Positions 8,585 to 17,456 of a stretch of DNA of 64,000 nucleotides are shown piece after piece. Below the pieces are notes generated by a model that had not been told where the DNA came from, ran no database searches, and saw nothing but the letters and a program-made list of their open reading frames with translations. The stretch spans positions 1 through 64,000 of the forward strand of contig CALBAK010000026.1 in NCBI GenBank assembly GCA_937926445.1, given 5' to 3'. Each line of letters starts with the position of its first letter. Position 1 is the stretch's first letter. The position numbers and the translations under genes were made by a program. The DNA comes from an uncultured Alphaproteobacteria bacterium. Its GTDB lineage: Bacteria; Pseudomonadota; Alphaproteobacteria; Geminicoccales; Geminicoccaceae.

Positions 8585-10180
8585 TCAGGCGGCTCTGCGG
8601 GCGAACGGCTCGTCGCGGCCCCAGAGCCGGGTCAGGGCCGCCGCGATCCGAGCCGGGTCGGGCTCGCGGAAGCGGGCGGCGACGTGTTGGTCGGGACGCA
8701 AGAGGTAGGTCGTGCCCGACCGTGCGTGCCAGCGCTCGGCAGCGAGACCATCGGCAGGCAGCCGGACGATCCGAACACCCGGGACGGCAGGGGCGGTGGG
8801 TCCGAAGACGAGCAGGGTGGGACCGTTGCGCAGACGGTCGAGCAGGAACCCCTCCTCCCCGAGCGGCGCGTCGACGGCTGGCGCACCCGGTCCGGGGCCG
8901 CCGCCCCAGTCGGCGTCGTCCGGCGTCGAGAGCGGACTATCCCGATAGGTGTGCGGGGTCGACAGCCGACCGGCGTTGACCATCGCCCGAGCGAAGGCGT
9001 GGTCTCTGGCCAGCAGGAGCACGGCGTCCCGATAGGCGCGAGCCGCTTCGGTCCGCGGAGTGATGAAATCGGTCGCGCGGGTCGAATGCAGGATGTTCTC
9101 GTCGGCCGCCGGGACCCGCTCGGCGTCGTAGCTGTCGAGCAGCGCCTCGGGGGCCCGGCCCTCCAGGACCGCGGCGAGCTTCCAGCCGAGATTGTCCGCG
9201 TCCTGCACCCCGCCGTTGCCGCCGCGGGCGCCGAACGGGCTCACCTGGTGCGCGCTGTCGCCCAAGAACAGTACACGGTCGTGGCGGAAGCGCTCGAGCC
9301 GGCGGCAGCGGAACGTGTAGATGCTCACCCATTCGAGCGCGAACGGCACGTCGGCGCCGAGCATGGCGCGGATCCGCGAGCGCACCCGCTCCGGTTCCTT
9401 TTCGGCCTCGGGGTCGGCCTCGGCGCCGAGCTGGAAATCGATGCGCCACATCGAATCGGGCTGCTTGTGCAGCAGCACGGATTGGCCGGGATGGAAGGGC
9501 GGGTCGAACCAGAACCGGCGCTCGGCCGGCATCGCGAAACCGTCGATCACCACGTCCGCGATCAAAAAGCGGTCGCGGAACACCTGGCCTTCGAAAGGAA
9601 GGCCGAGCCGTTCGCGAACGGTCGAACGGGCGCCGTCGCAGGCCAACAGCCAGTCGGCCTCGAGCCGATAGTCGCCGGCCGGGGTCGACACCCGCAGAAA
9701 AACCCCGTCGGGGCGACTGCCGACGTCCTCGACCCGGTTCTTCCAGCGCAGCTCGACGAGACCGGATGCCTCGCAAGCTTCGACCAGCCACTCCTCGAGA
9801 TAATATTGCTGGAGGTTGACGAAGGCCGGCATCCGGTGGCCGGGCTCGGGCAAGAGATCGAACGTGTAGGCCAGCTGGTCCTTGAAGTAGACCTTGCCGA
9901 TCTTCCAGGTGACACCCTTGTCGAGAAGACGCTGGCCGAGACCGAGCCGGTCGTAGATTTCGAGCGTGCGTTTCGACCAGCAGATCGCTCGGCTGCCGAA
10001 GCTCACCGTATCGTCGTCGTCGAGCAGGATCGAGCGGATGCCGTGGCGGGCGAGGTCGAGGGCCGCGGTGAGACCGACCACGCCCGCGCCCACGATCGCC
10101 ACCCGGGTCCGCCCCTCTCCCGTAGCGAGTTCGGGCGGTGGCCGAAAGCCGAAACGCGGATTGGTGTAGGTGGCGGGCAC
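8585..10180 (-). CDS. FAD-dependent aromatic monooxygenase
   Basis: A 531-residue class A flavoprotein hydroxylase of the MhpA/PheA type. The FAD-binding GxGxxG is VAIVGAGVVGL near residue 30, the middle NADPH/FAD motif appears as LLACDGARSTVRERLGL, and the GD motif as VLFLGDSAHQVSPFGARGG, followed by DADNLGWKLA. A thioredoxin-like C-terminal domain contains the GTTYLLRPDQHVAARF segment, usual for phenol-hydroxylase relatives. It lies between the MBL hydrolase and DUF2783 in the homogentisate operon. It may hydroxylate an aromatic feeding into homogentisate (such as 3- or 4-hydroxyphenylacetate), but the substrate is inferred only from context. Confidence 0.88.
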   Translation of the reverse strand: MPATYTNPRFGFRPPPELATGEGRTRVAIVGAGVVGLTAALDLARHGIRSILLDDDDTVSFGSRAICWSKRTLEIYDRLGLGQRLLDKGVTWKIGKVYFKDQLAYTFDLLPEPGHRMPAFVNLQQYYLEEWLVEACEASGLVELRWKNRVEDVGSRPDGVFLRVSTPAGDYRLEADWLLACDGARSTVRERLGLPFEGQVFRDRFLIADVVIDGFAMPAERRFWFDPPFHPGQSVLLHKQPDSMWRIDFQLGAEADPEAEKEPERVRSRIRAMLGADVPFALEWVSIYTFRCRRLERFRHDRVLFLGDSAHQVSPFGARGGNGGVQDADNLGWKLAAVLEGRAPEALLDSYDAERVPAADENILHSTRATDFITPRTEAARAYRDAVLLLARDHAFARAMVNAGRLSTPHTYRDSPLSTPDDADWGGGPGPGAPAVDAPLGEEGFLLDRLRNGPTLLVFGPTAPAVPGVRIVRLPADGLAAERWHARSGTTYLLRPDQHVAARFREPDPARIAAALTRLWGRDEPFARRAA

Positions 10181-10195
10181 GGGGCACCTCCGGGT

Positions 10196-11179
10196 TTAGC
10201 GCGAGCCCTCGACTCCGGCGATCGCCGCGGCCCCCTCGAGTGCGTGCCAGAGCTCGAGGTCGCGAGCCGCGGTCCAAACCCGCGGCCGGTCGATGCCGAG
10301 CGCCTCGTCGTAAGCACGAGCGACGTTGAACGGCATGCAGTGATCGAAGATCACCCAATCTCCGAACTCGGGACGCATCGCCGCCGTGACTTTGTCGTAG
10401 GTCTTCTTGAGCGTGGCACCGCGCTCGACGCGGCTCTTCACGAGACCGAACAGGCGGCGCACGAAGGTTTCGGTCCCTTCGATCGCCTGTCGGCACTCGG
10501 AAGCGGAGGTCGCCGCTCGCCCGCGGCCGGGAACCAGTGCTTCGGGCTCGAGCGCGCGCAGCCGAACGAGAACCTCGGGCCAGTCGGTGAGATGCGCATC
10601 GCCGCAATAGGGCGTCGCGCCGAACTCGACCGTGTCGCCGGCAAAGAGCACCCGTTCTTTGGGCAGCCAGACGATCGTGTCGCCGGCGGTGTGCGCCCGA
10701 CCGATGTGGACGATCCGGACTTCCCGTGCACCGAGCCACACGGTCATCGACGTCGCGAAGGTGAGTGTCGGCCAGGTCAGGCCCGGGATCCGCTCCTTGC
10801 CGCGGAAGAGCCGAGGGAAGCGGCCGATCTCGCTCGCCATGTCGGCCTCGCCGCGTTCGGCGATCAGTGCGCGGGTCGCCTCGGAGGCGAGGATGTGCTC
10901 GGCGCCGTAAGCCGAAGCGCCCAGCACGCGGACGGCGTGATAGTGGCTCAGGACGAGCCAGCGGACGGGCTTGTCGGTGACGCTGCGGATCTTCTCGACG
11001 ACGCGCTCGGCCAGGGCCGGCGTGGCCTGGGCGTCGACGACCATGACGGCGTCCTCGCCGACGATCACCCCCGAGTTCGGGTCGCCCTCGGCCGTGTAGG
11101 CGTAGAGGCCGGGCCCGATCTCCTCGAAGCTCACCGCCTTGTCGGCGAGATCGGCGGTGCTCGCGAAAGCCTTGCTCAT
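10196..11179 (-). CDS. MBL-fold hydrolase of the homogentisate operon
   Basis: A 327-residue metallo-beta-lactamase-fold protein, probably a zinc-dependent hydrolase. The metal motif reads SHYHAVRVLG rather than the canonical HxHxDH: the second histidine is kept but the Asp-His pair is replaced by Val-Arg. Later ligands are visible as GRAHTAGDTIVW and LFAGDTVEFG. The start ATG at 11179 overlaps the fahA stop (ATGA). Such MBL proteins accompany homogentisate genes in many alphaproteobacteria, with unknown function. The altered motif suggests a single-metal or non-hydrolytic form. Confidence 0.8.
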   Translation of the reverse strand: MSKAFASTADLADKAVSFEEIGPGLYAYTAEGDPNSGVIVGEDAVMVVDAQATPALAERVVEKIRSVTDKPVRWLVLSHYHAVRVLGASAYGAEHILASEATRALIAERGEADMASEIGRFPRLFRGKERIPGLTWPTLTFATSMTVWLGAREVRIVHIGRAHTAGDTIVWLPKERVLFAGDTVEFGATPYCGDAHLTDWPEVLVRLRALEPEALVPGRGRAATSASECRQAIEGTETFVRRLFGLVKSRVERGATLKKTYDKVTAAMRPEFGDWVIFDHCMPFNVARAYDEALGIDRPRVWTAARDLELWHALEGAAAIAGVEGSR

Positions 11180-12198
11180 GCCCGGCTCCGTCGGAAGGGG
11201 ACGACGCGCTGGTCGATCGCGCCGAAGACCGAACGACCCTCGCCGTCGCACATCTCGATGCGAACGGTCGAGCCCGCACGCAAGAACGGCGTCTTGGGCG
11301 CACCCGTCTCGATCGTTTCGTACATCCGCAGCTCGGCGATGCAGGCGTACCCGACCCCGCCGTTCTCGATGCTCGAGCCGTACAGGCCGCCCTGGCGGTT
11401 GGATACCGTGCCGGAGCCCACGATCGTGCCGGCGGCGAGCGAGCGGGTGCGGGCGGCGTGGGCGATCAGCTGGGGAAAAGAGAACTGCATGTCGCGGCCG
11501 GCGTCGGGCCGGCCGAACGGCCGACCGTCCAGGGTGCACTCGAGAGCTCCGTGCAGGCGAGCACCGTCCCACATCGAACCGAGCGCGTCGGGCGTCACGG
11601 CCACCGGCGAGAAGGCCGAGGCGGGCTTCGACTGGAAGAAGCCGAAACCCTTGGCGAGCTCGGTCGGAATCAAATTGCGCAAGGAGACGTCGTTGACGAG
11701 TACCACGAGACGGATGGCGGCAGCCGCCTCCTCGACCGTGGCCGCCATCGGTACGTCGTCGGTGATCACCGCGACTTCGGCCTCGAAGTCGAGGCCGAAG
11801 CTCTCGTCGATCAGCGGGATGGGATCGCAGGGGCCGAGAAAGCCGTCCGAGCCGCCCTGGTACAGGAGCGGATCGGTGAGGAAAGAGGGCGGCATCTCGG
11901 CCCCGCGGGCGCGGCGGACGAGCTCGACATGGTTGAGATAGGCCGAGCCGTCCGCCCATTGATAGGCCCGGGGCAGGGGCGAGGCGCAGGCTCGGGGGTC
12001 GAAGGGAAAGGTATCCGCGGCCCGGCCGGCCTCGAGCGCCCGTGCCTCCTCGCGCAGCAGGGGCTCGAGCTCGGACCAGCGGTCGAGCGCCTGCTGCAGG
12101 GTCGAGGCGGCGCGCGCCCGCACCGCCCGCGCGAGATCGCTCGAGACCAGGCAAAGCCGCCCGTCGCGGCCGCCTTCCCGGAGAGTCGCAAGGCGCAC
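11176..12198 (-). CDS. fahA: Fumarylacetoacetate hydrolase
   Basis: Splits fumarylacetoacetate into fumarate and acetoacetate, the last step of tyrosine catabolism. The 340-residue protein has the FAH fold, with metal-ligand acidic residues in the FGLDFEAEVAVITDD stretch, a VVLVNDVSLRNL segment, the FFQSKPASAFSPVAV loop, and the IVGSGTVSNRQGG and LRAGSTVRIEM blocks. The start is a GTG at 12198, only six bases after the hmgA stop. It is translationally coupled to the MBL gene. The short N-terminal domain matches the bacterial form. Confidence 0.93.
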   Translation of the reverse strand: MRLATLREGGRDGRLCLVSSDLARAVRARAASTLQQALDRWSELEPLLREEARALEAGRAADTFPFDPRACASPLPRAYQWADGSAYLNHVELVRRARGAEMPPSFLTDPLLYQGGSDGFLGPCDPIPLIDESFGLDFEAEVAVITDDVPMAATVEEAAAAIRLVVLVNDVSLRNLIPTELAKGFGFFQSKPASAFSPVAVTPDALGSMWDGARLHGALECTLDGRPFGRPDAGRDMQFSFPQLIAHAARTRSLAAGTIVGSGTVSNRQGGLYGSSIENGGVGYACIAELRMYETIETGAPKTPFLRAGSTVRIEMCDGEGRSVFGAIDQRVVPFRRSRA

Positions 12199-12204
12199 GG
12201 CCGC

Positions 12205-13359
12205 TCACTCGGCCGCGAGCTTCTGCGGCGCCGGCCGCTTCACCTTCCAACTGTCGGCATAGTCTTGCCATTCGACCGCCGAGGCGGCGGCACCCACCTG
12301 GAGCGCGTCGCGCGTGTCGAGCATGACCGCGTATTCGTCGGTCGCGGGCTTGGGCTGGACGAAGGCGCGCTCGAGGGCCTTGGGGTGCGGTCCGTGGGTG
12401 AAGCCGCAGGGATGGAAGGTGATCATCCCGGCCTTGATATTGTCACGCGAGAAGAAGTCACCCGCGTGGTAGAACAGGACCTCGTCGTAATCGTCGTTGT
12501 TGTGGAAGAACGGCACCTTGAGGGCGCCCGGGTCGGTCTCGAAGGGGCGCGGAGTGAAGGTGCAGATCACGAAGCGATTGGCCACCCATGTCGTGTGGGC
12601 CGAGGGCGGCAGATGGTACCGGTGGCTCGCGAGCGGGCGGATGTCCTTCACGTTGAGCCGGACCGGGGCGAGGTCGCCATGCCAGCCCACCGCATCGAGC
12701 GGGTTGAAGGGATAGGTGCAGACCGAGAGCGCGTTGTTGCGCTTGACGACGACTCGGGTGCGCTCTTCCCGCTGCTGCGCCTCGAACGCCTCGTCGATCC
12801 GGGGCGTATCGAGCACCGCTGGGTCGAAGATCGCGTGATGGCCGAGGATACCCTTCTCGGGCAGCATATAGGTCGAACCCGTGGCCTCGATCAGGAGGCA
12901 GGTCGTGGGCTCGAGGGTCTCCATCCGCCACATGGTGCTGCGCGGCAATACGACGTAATCGCCCGCCCGAACCTCGAGATGGCCGTAGTCGCAGAAGAGA
13001 TGACCGCGCCCCTCGTGCACGAAGATCAACTCGTCGCCGTCGGCGTTGCGGGCGAGATGGTCCATCCGCTCCGGCGCACGCCAGAAACGCAGGCGGACAT
13101 GGGCGTTGAAGAGCACGTCGGGCGCGTCGAAGGGCGAGCGATGCGGGCCCTGGATACCGTTGAGGTCGAAGGCGCGCGGCCGCAACGGCCCCTCCCAGCT
13201 CTCCCAGCCCGTGGGCGGGTGGCGGTGGTACATATGGGTCGCCGGGCCGAAGAACCCCTCTTTGCCGAGCTCGCGCTCGAACGTGCCTTCCGGCAGATCG
13301 GCATGGGCCTGGCGGCTCGCGCGCCCCTCGAGGCGCGGGAAGCGGATATAGTGCTTCAT
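12205..13359 (-). CDS. hmgA: Homogentisate 1,2-dioxygenase
   Basis: Iron-dependent ring-cleaving dioxygenase that opens homogentisate to maleylacetoacetate. The 384-residue protein is a shorter form than the 430-450-residue HGD of Pseudomonas or mammals. It has a two-cupin layout, with ELIFVHEGRGHLFCDYGHLE in the first cupin. The iron-site region near the C-terminus reads ITFHPCGFTHGPHPKALE. The ATG at 13359 (MKHYIRFPRL) is preferred; the open frame upstream passes through the operator. It is the first gene of a six-gene operon and diverges from marR by 62 bases, so repression by that MarR protein is expected. Confidence 0.9.
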   Translation of the reverse strand: MKHYIRFPRLEGRASRQAHADLPEGTFERELGKEGFFGPATHMYHRHPPTGWESWEGPLRPRAFDLNGIQGPHRSPFDAPDVLFNAHVRLRFWRAPERMDHLARNADGDELIFVHEGRGHLFCDYGHLEVRAGDYVVLPRSTMWRMETLEPTTCLLIEATGSTYMLPEKGILGHHAIFDPAVLDTPRIDEAFEAQQREERTRVVVKRNNALSVCTYPFNPLDAVGWHGDLAPVRLNVKDIRPLASHRYHLPPSAHTTWVANRFVICTFTPRPFETDPGALKVPFFHNNDDYDEVLFYHAGDFFSRDNIKAGMITFHPCGFTHGPHPKALERAFVQPKPATDEYAVMLDTRDALQVGAAASAVEWQDYADSWKVKRPAPQKLAAE

Positions 13360-13414
13360 GGGCGGTGCTCCGCTCGCGGCAGGGCTTGCCTGCCTCCCTC
13401 CGCCACGGGATATT

Positions 13415-13428
13415 GTTTCGTATGAAAC
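13415..13428. promoter_or_regulatory. Palindromic operator between hmgA and marR
   Basis: The sequence GTTTCGTATGAAAC has perfect arms GTTTC and GAAAC around GTAT. It lies in the 62-base gap between the divergent hmgA and marR starts, and the marR ATG (13422) is inside it. MarR regulators of aromatic-acid operons bind palindromes of this size, so it is a strong candidate for autoregulation and control of the homogentisate operon. Confidence 0.75.
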
Positions 13429-13943
13429 CAAAGTCAACCGCCGAGGAGAGGCTCATCGACCCTGCCCCCGAGGCCGGGCCCTTCCGGCTCGAGGCCTTCT
13501 TGCCCTACCGGCTCTCGGTGACCGCGAAGCGGATCAGCCGGGCCTTCGCCCGCGCCTACGCCGAGCGGTTCGGTCTCACCATTCCCGAATGGCGGGTCAT
13601 GGCGGTGCTCGGCACGAGCGGGCCCCTCACGGCGGCGGCGATCGTCGAGCGGACGGCGATGGACAAGGTCAAGGTGAGCCGGGCGGTGGCCGCGCTCGAG
13701 GCGAAGGCGCTCGTGCTGCGGCGGCCACGTCCCGAGGATCGACGCTCGGCGCTGCTCGAGCTCGGCCCGGCAGGACGCCGCGTCTTCGAGGAGATCGTGC
13801 CTCTGGCGCGTGCTCTCGAGGCCGAACTCACGGCCGTGCTGGGTCCCGGGGACCGGGCACTCCTCGCGGCTCTGCTCGGCCGGCTCGACGCTCATCTTGC
13901 CGGCCGCGGCGATCCGGCGCTCGATGCGGGCGATCCCGGCTGA
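13422..13943 (+). CDS. MarR family regulator of homogentisate operon
   Basis: A 173-residue winged-helix repressor. The helix-turn-helix covers LTAAAIVERTAMDKVKVSRA, followed by the wing RRPRPEDRRSALLELGPAG, all standard for MarR. It diverges from hmgA and its start codon lies in the palindrome at 13415-13428. By analogy with HmgR/HpaR-type repressors it probably responds to homogentisate or a related acid; the ligand is inferred. The last 12 codons plus the stop are repeated about 260 bases downstream (see the repeat). Confidence 0.88.
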   Translation: MKPKSTAEERLIDPAPEAGPFRLEAFLPYRLSVTAKRISRAFARAYAERFGLTIPEWRVMAVLGTSGPLTAAAIVERTAMDKVKVSRAVAALEAKALVLRRPRPEDRRSALLELGPAGRRVFEEIVPLARALEAELTAVLGPGDRALLAALLGRLDAHLAGRGDPALDAGDPG

Positions 13944-14206
13944 GTGGGCTCCGTTTCGAGCCGGCCCGGGGCTCCGGTCGGACACCGAGGCGGCCGCGTC
14001 TTCGTGCGCGCCGCGCTCGGCGCTGCTCGACGGGGCCGTCGGCATCGAGCCGAGGCTGCTCCCGGGCGCCCGGAGGCGGGGCTCGAGTCGAGAGGGAAGG
14101 CCCGGACGCTCCGGATCGAGTTCCGCTCGGGCGCTCGATTGAGAGCCTCCGGGCGGCGTCTCGGTCCGCGGCCATCCGACTCTCGATGCCGGCGATCCGG
14201 GTTGAG
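13902..14206 (+). repeat. Diverged direct repeat of the marR 3' end
   Basis: The last 40 or so bases of marR including the stop (13902-13944) recur at 14162-14206 with about 34 of 40 positions matching by eye. Translated in the same sense, the native end reads RGDPALDAGDPG-stop and the copy RGHPTLDAGDPG-stop, so the stop is kept too. The 215 bases between the two hold no recognisable gene. Confidence 0.65.
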
Positions 14207-14309
14207 CCGGACGAGCTCCGGGGCGCAGACGGCCCGATGCCGGCCGCACTGGGCCGCCCTCGGCTCTCGCCTCGTGTTCGGCACTGTCGGGGCGGCGACG
14301 CTCGCGGCG

Positions 14310-15208
14310 GTCCTGGGCCGGCCGAGCGTGGTGTAGCGGGGACCCTGCATGGCTGCTGCCGGGGCTGCGCTCAGCGGAATCGGGCGGTCCAGCTCGCGGG
14401 TGGGCTCGCGGAAGACGAACTTGTACTTGCCGCTGTCGCCGTAGGGGACGATCTCGCGAACGGGAGCGAGTTGGGTGATCGCCCGAGAGCGGGGCGGTCC
14501 GATACGCCGCTACCCGGCGCAAGAGGCCCAGCTTGGCCTGGGCGATCCGGACGGCGTACCGGCACCGCTCGCCGAGGAAAACCCTCTCGAAACCCTCCGC
14601 CAGCGCCGCAACCACCAGGACGAGGTCCTCGTCTCGCGGGGCGGTCGAGGCCTGCGGGCGTATGACCCGCGCTTCCTCGAGGGCGTGCACGCCGACGAGC
14701 GGCAGGATCTGAGCGATGCCCGCAAGGAAGGCCTCGGCGTCGGCCTTGTCGACCTTCGAGAGGGGCGGTGCCCGAGGCTTCGTGGCGTTCAGGGGCTCGT
14801 GACGCCGCCGAGCCCGCGCCCGCGCGACGAACGCATGCGCGAGCCGCCGCCGGATGCCGCCGTCCGGCACGTCACCGTCGGACACGAAGACGATGGCGCG
14901 TTCGCAGAACTCCCTGTTCACGTCGTGCATCTGCAGGCGCTCCCCGACGCACTCGGTCTCGCCGACACGGAGCCGCGGCGGCGGTTGTCGGTTTCCTCCG
15001 GCCCCGTCGGAAGATGGACACCGGGGTTCTGGAGCTCGGCGCGCCCGGCCGCCTGCCGGAGATGCTCTCGACGAACATGGAGACATCGGCCCGTCCAGAA
15101 ACTCGTGCCGACGATCCGAAGCCCGTCGGGATCGCCGTTTGGGACGAAGAGGCGGATCGTACAGGCCTCGGGCACGCCGTCCTCGACCCGGTCGAAAGTG
15201 AGCCGCAC
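14310..15208 (-). pseudogene. Decayed GIY-YIG nuclease-type gene
   Basis: Three consecutive minus-strand reading frames each show part of one or two proteins. From 15208: a CTIRLFVPNGDPDGLRIVGT segment followed by a Phe-Trp-Thr-Gly, as in GIY-YIG proteins with the 'DGDPDGL' start. After a shift near 14995: VGETECVGERLQMHDVNREF and ERAIVFVSDGD, the GIY-YIG core with a following ALEEARVIRP tail. This leads into EGFERVFLGERCRYAVRIA and RRVAAYRTAP. After another shift near 14500: REIVPYGDSGKYKFVFREPT and MQGPRYTTL. The last two blocks belong together in a domain I cannot name. At least two frameshifts make expression as one protein impossible. Confidence 0.65.
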
Positions 15209-15359
15209 ACGACCGTCGCGACGAGGGGTCGACGGTCCTCGGGCGGACGACAGCCGAGGGGGCCCAGCGCGTTCACGCGACCCGGCGCCCGTATCGGGCC
15301 GGGGGCGAAGATCGAAGAGGTCCGGCGTACCGTGAGCCGTTCGATACGGGTCGACCGGC

Positions 15360-16268
15360 TCAGGGGAAGGGCGAGCCGTCGCCGATCGGGCGGGCCTCGG
15401 CCGGGACGGTGCGCGTGAAGCGCGGGCGATAGGCGAGCGCGCGCTCGCCGACCCGCACGAAGCGGTAGATGCGGGCGCTGTCCCAGGAGAGCTCGCGGTC
15501 GAGGACGAGCTCGGTGTCGGAGCCCAGCAGGCCCTCGTGATTGATCTCGTGGATCAGCCGCGCCTGACCCGTGAAGCGCGAGCCGTAGTTGAAGTCGATG
15601 TCGTCGAAATAGAGGACGCAGCCCGTCGGCAGGACGTCGGCCAGCCGCTCGAGCACGGTGCGGGTGGAGCTGTAGAGATCGCAGTCGAGCCAGACCAGGC
15701 AGGGCGGCGTGGTGCGCAGCTCGGCGAGCAGCTCGGGGCCGAGCGTCGCCTCGAAATACCCGGGATGGAAGCGGGCGTTGCGATAGCCCTTGGCGGCGCA
15801 GTAGGCCTCGATTCCCGCGAGACTGGCGCGGTAGGAGCCCTCGATCCAGTCGTTGCCACGGAAACCGCGGTCCTCGGGATCGACCGCAGCGGGCAGGCCC
15901 TCGAAACTGTCGAAACCGTGGTAACAGACCCTGTCCTCGAGGCCGAGGTGGCGGATTGCGTAGAGGAGTTTGGCTGTAGCGTAGCCTTGCGCGGTGCCGA
16001 ACTCGAGAACCGAGAGCGGCCCCTCGACCTCGCTCGCGAACTCTTCGAGCACCTCGTAGACGTGGTCGATGCGGTAGAAACCCGTTGCCGCTCGCCGCAG
16101 GACCTTGCGGGGCTTGGCGACGAGACCGCGCCAGAGCACGGTCCGCAGCCACTCGCCCGGCAAGAGCCGGCCCAAGAGGGCGAGCCCGCGCCGTAGCCCG
16201 CGGGTGCCGAGCCGTTGTTCGTCGATGCTGGGGTGCGGGTCGTCGACCCAGCTGGGTCGTGCTGTCAT
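15360..16268 (-). CDS. TylF/MycF-type O-methyltransferase family protein
   Basis: A 302-residue protein of the macrocin O-methyltransferase (TylF) superfamily, which methylates sugar hydroxyls using SAM and a metal ion. The SAM site is LSVLEFGTAQGYATAKL; YHGFDSFEGLPA follows, and the metal-site region contains LVWLDCDLYSSTRTVLE and YFDDIDFNYG. The N-terminal 50 residues are basic and hydrophobic and less typical. It is a single gene; the GH114-like gene lies 88 bases upstream on the same strand. The likely target is a surface or lipid-linked sugar, by inference only. Confidence 0.8.
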   Translation of the reverse strand: MTARPSWVDDPHPSIDEQRLGTRGLRRGLALLGRLLPGEWLRTVLWRGLVAKPRKVLRRAATGFYRIDHVYEVLEEFASEVEGPLSVLEFGTAQGYATAKLLYAIRHLGLEDRVCYHGFDSFEGLPAAVDPEDRGFRGNDWIEGSYRASLAGIEAYCAAKGYRNARFHPGYFEATLGPELLAELRTTPPCLVWLDCDLYSSTRTVLERLADVLPTGCVLYFDDIDFNYGSRFTGQARLIHEINHEGLLGSDTELVLDRELSWDSARIYRFVRVGERALAYRPRFTRTVPAEARPIGDGSPFP

Positions 16269-16356
16269 GGCGTCTCTGGCCCGGCCTGTGCTTCGGTCGG
16301 CGGTTTCATAGAACCGGCCCGCGGCGGCGTCGAGGTCGTCCGTGGCGACCGCGGCT

Positions 16357-17190
16357 TCAGGGGCAGCGGGCGAGCCAGCCGTCGAGCTTGCGGCGCTTGA
16401 AGAGCAGGCCGTAGCCGTCGTTGCGCGCGAGGGCGCAGTATCGGCTCTGCTGGCGGCGGTTCTGGGTGTACTCGATCACGAACACCGCTTTGCCGGCCCG
16501 GCGGAAGGGCTGGAAGAGCTGACACTCGTTGTAGCGATAGCAGGATTCGACGAGCGCCCAGTCGAAACGATCGACGAGCTCGGCCGCCAAAAGTCCCGTG
16601 TTCTTGAGCCCGATCGAGAGGCCGCGGGCATGCGCGGCGTTGGCGAGCCAGCGGTTGAAGGCGACCTGGTCGTCGCGGTCGAGCGGGAAGCCCGTGTCGT
16701 TCTCGAAGCCGTTCACATTGTCCGCCTCGACGGTGTCGAAGCCTTTGGCACGGCAGAGGTCGAGCCGCGCCTCGACGATCGGCGCCAGAAGGTCGATGCG
16801 GCGGATGTCGAGCCAGCGCTCACCGGGCCAGCCCGCGTAGGCCTTGCCGAGCACGACTTTCGGGAAGGCGGCGGCATCCGGCCGCCAATCCTCGAAGGCT
16901 CCGGCGTTGACGTAGCAGGCGGTGCGCACGCCGCGGGCGCGCAGGGCGGCGACCTTCTCGGCGCTCGTGTCGAACAGGTCGAGCTCGAGGAGGTCGACAG
17001 GGCGGGCGAGGTCGAACGGCTTCGTGAACTGGATGTCGAAGCGCAGGCCCGGGGTCGGGATCCAGGGCTCGGCCGCGACTGGCCCGATCCTGGCGAGGTG
17101 GAGGGCCGCCAGGAGGAGGCCGAGCCGGACGGCCGGGCCGGCGCGCCGGCGAGGAGACCAAAGCTGTATCGAAGTCCAGACTCCGAACAT
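16357..17190 (-). CDS. Secreted GH114-like endo-alpha-1,4-polygalactosaminidase
   Basis: A 277-residue exported protein of the GH114/TM1410-like fold. An N-terminal hydrophobic segment (LGLLLAALHLARIGPVAA) with an alanine-rich end looks like a signal peptide. The (beta/alpha) barrel shows DLLELDLFDTSAEKVAALRA, TACYVNAGAFEDW, the catalytic-side motif KGFDTVEADNVNGFEN, LSIGLKNTG and WALVESCYRYNEC. Family members hydrolyse galactosaminogalactan or related exopolysaccharides. The substrate here is not known. Together with the following methyltransferase it could belong to surface-glycan metabolism. Confidence 0.82.
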   Translation of the reverse strand: MFGVWTSIQLWSPRRRAGPAVRLGLLLAALHLARIGPVAAEPWIPTPGLRFDIQFTKPFDLARPVDLLELDLFDTSAEKVAALRARGVRTACYVNAGAFEDWRPDAAAFPKVVLGKAYAGWPGERWLDIRRIDLLAPIVEARLDLCRAKGFDTVEADNVNGFENDTGFPLDRDDQVAFNRWLANAAHARGLSIGLKNTGLLAAELVDRFDWALVESCYRYNECQLFQPFRRAGKAVFVIEYTQNRRQQSRYCALARNDGYGLLFKRRKLDGWLARCP

Positions 17191-17456
17191 ACTCGGGGAC
17201 GGTGATGAATCCCCACAGCGGGTCCGTCAACGGGGCGGGGTGCAGTCGCGACAACCTATCCGAGGGCGCCATGGCGACGTCGGTATCGGTACACACTCGG
17301 TTGTGTCGGCAGGCTCGCATGCGTCCGGTCCGCGTCCGCCGGCGCAAGCGGGCTCGAGAAGCGTGCGGGCGACGGGCGCTCTCGACGGAAGCGACCGGGC
17401 CGGCTCGGCCGGCCGGCACGGTGGCGTCGTGGCGCGGGGCGGAGCGCCCGGGCCGC

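Noticed and set aside
10196-12271. Very long minus-strand frame fused upstream of the MBL hydrolase
   Set aside because: The extra part is the wrong-phase shadow of fahA; the MBL protein starts at the ATG at 11179, which overlaps the fahA stop.
17191-17456. Possible diverged repeat of the tctA 3' end downstream of its stop
   Set aside because: Alignment requires several gaps and does not preserve frame or stop; below the level of the three accepted cases.
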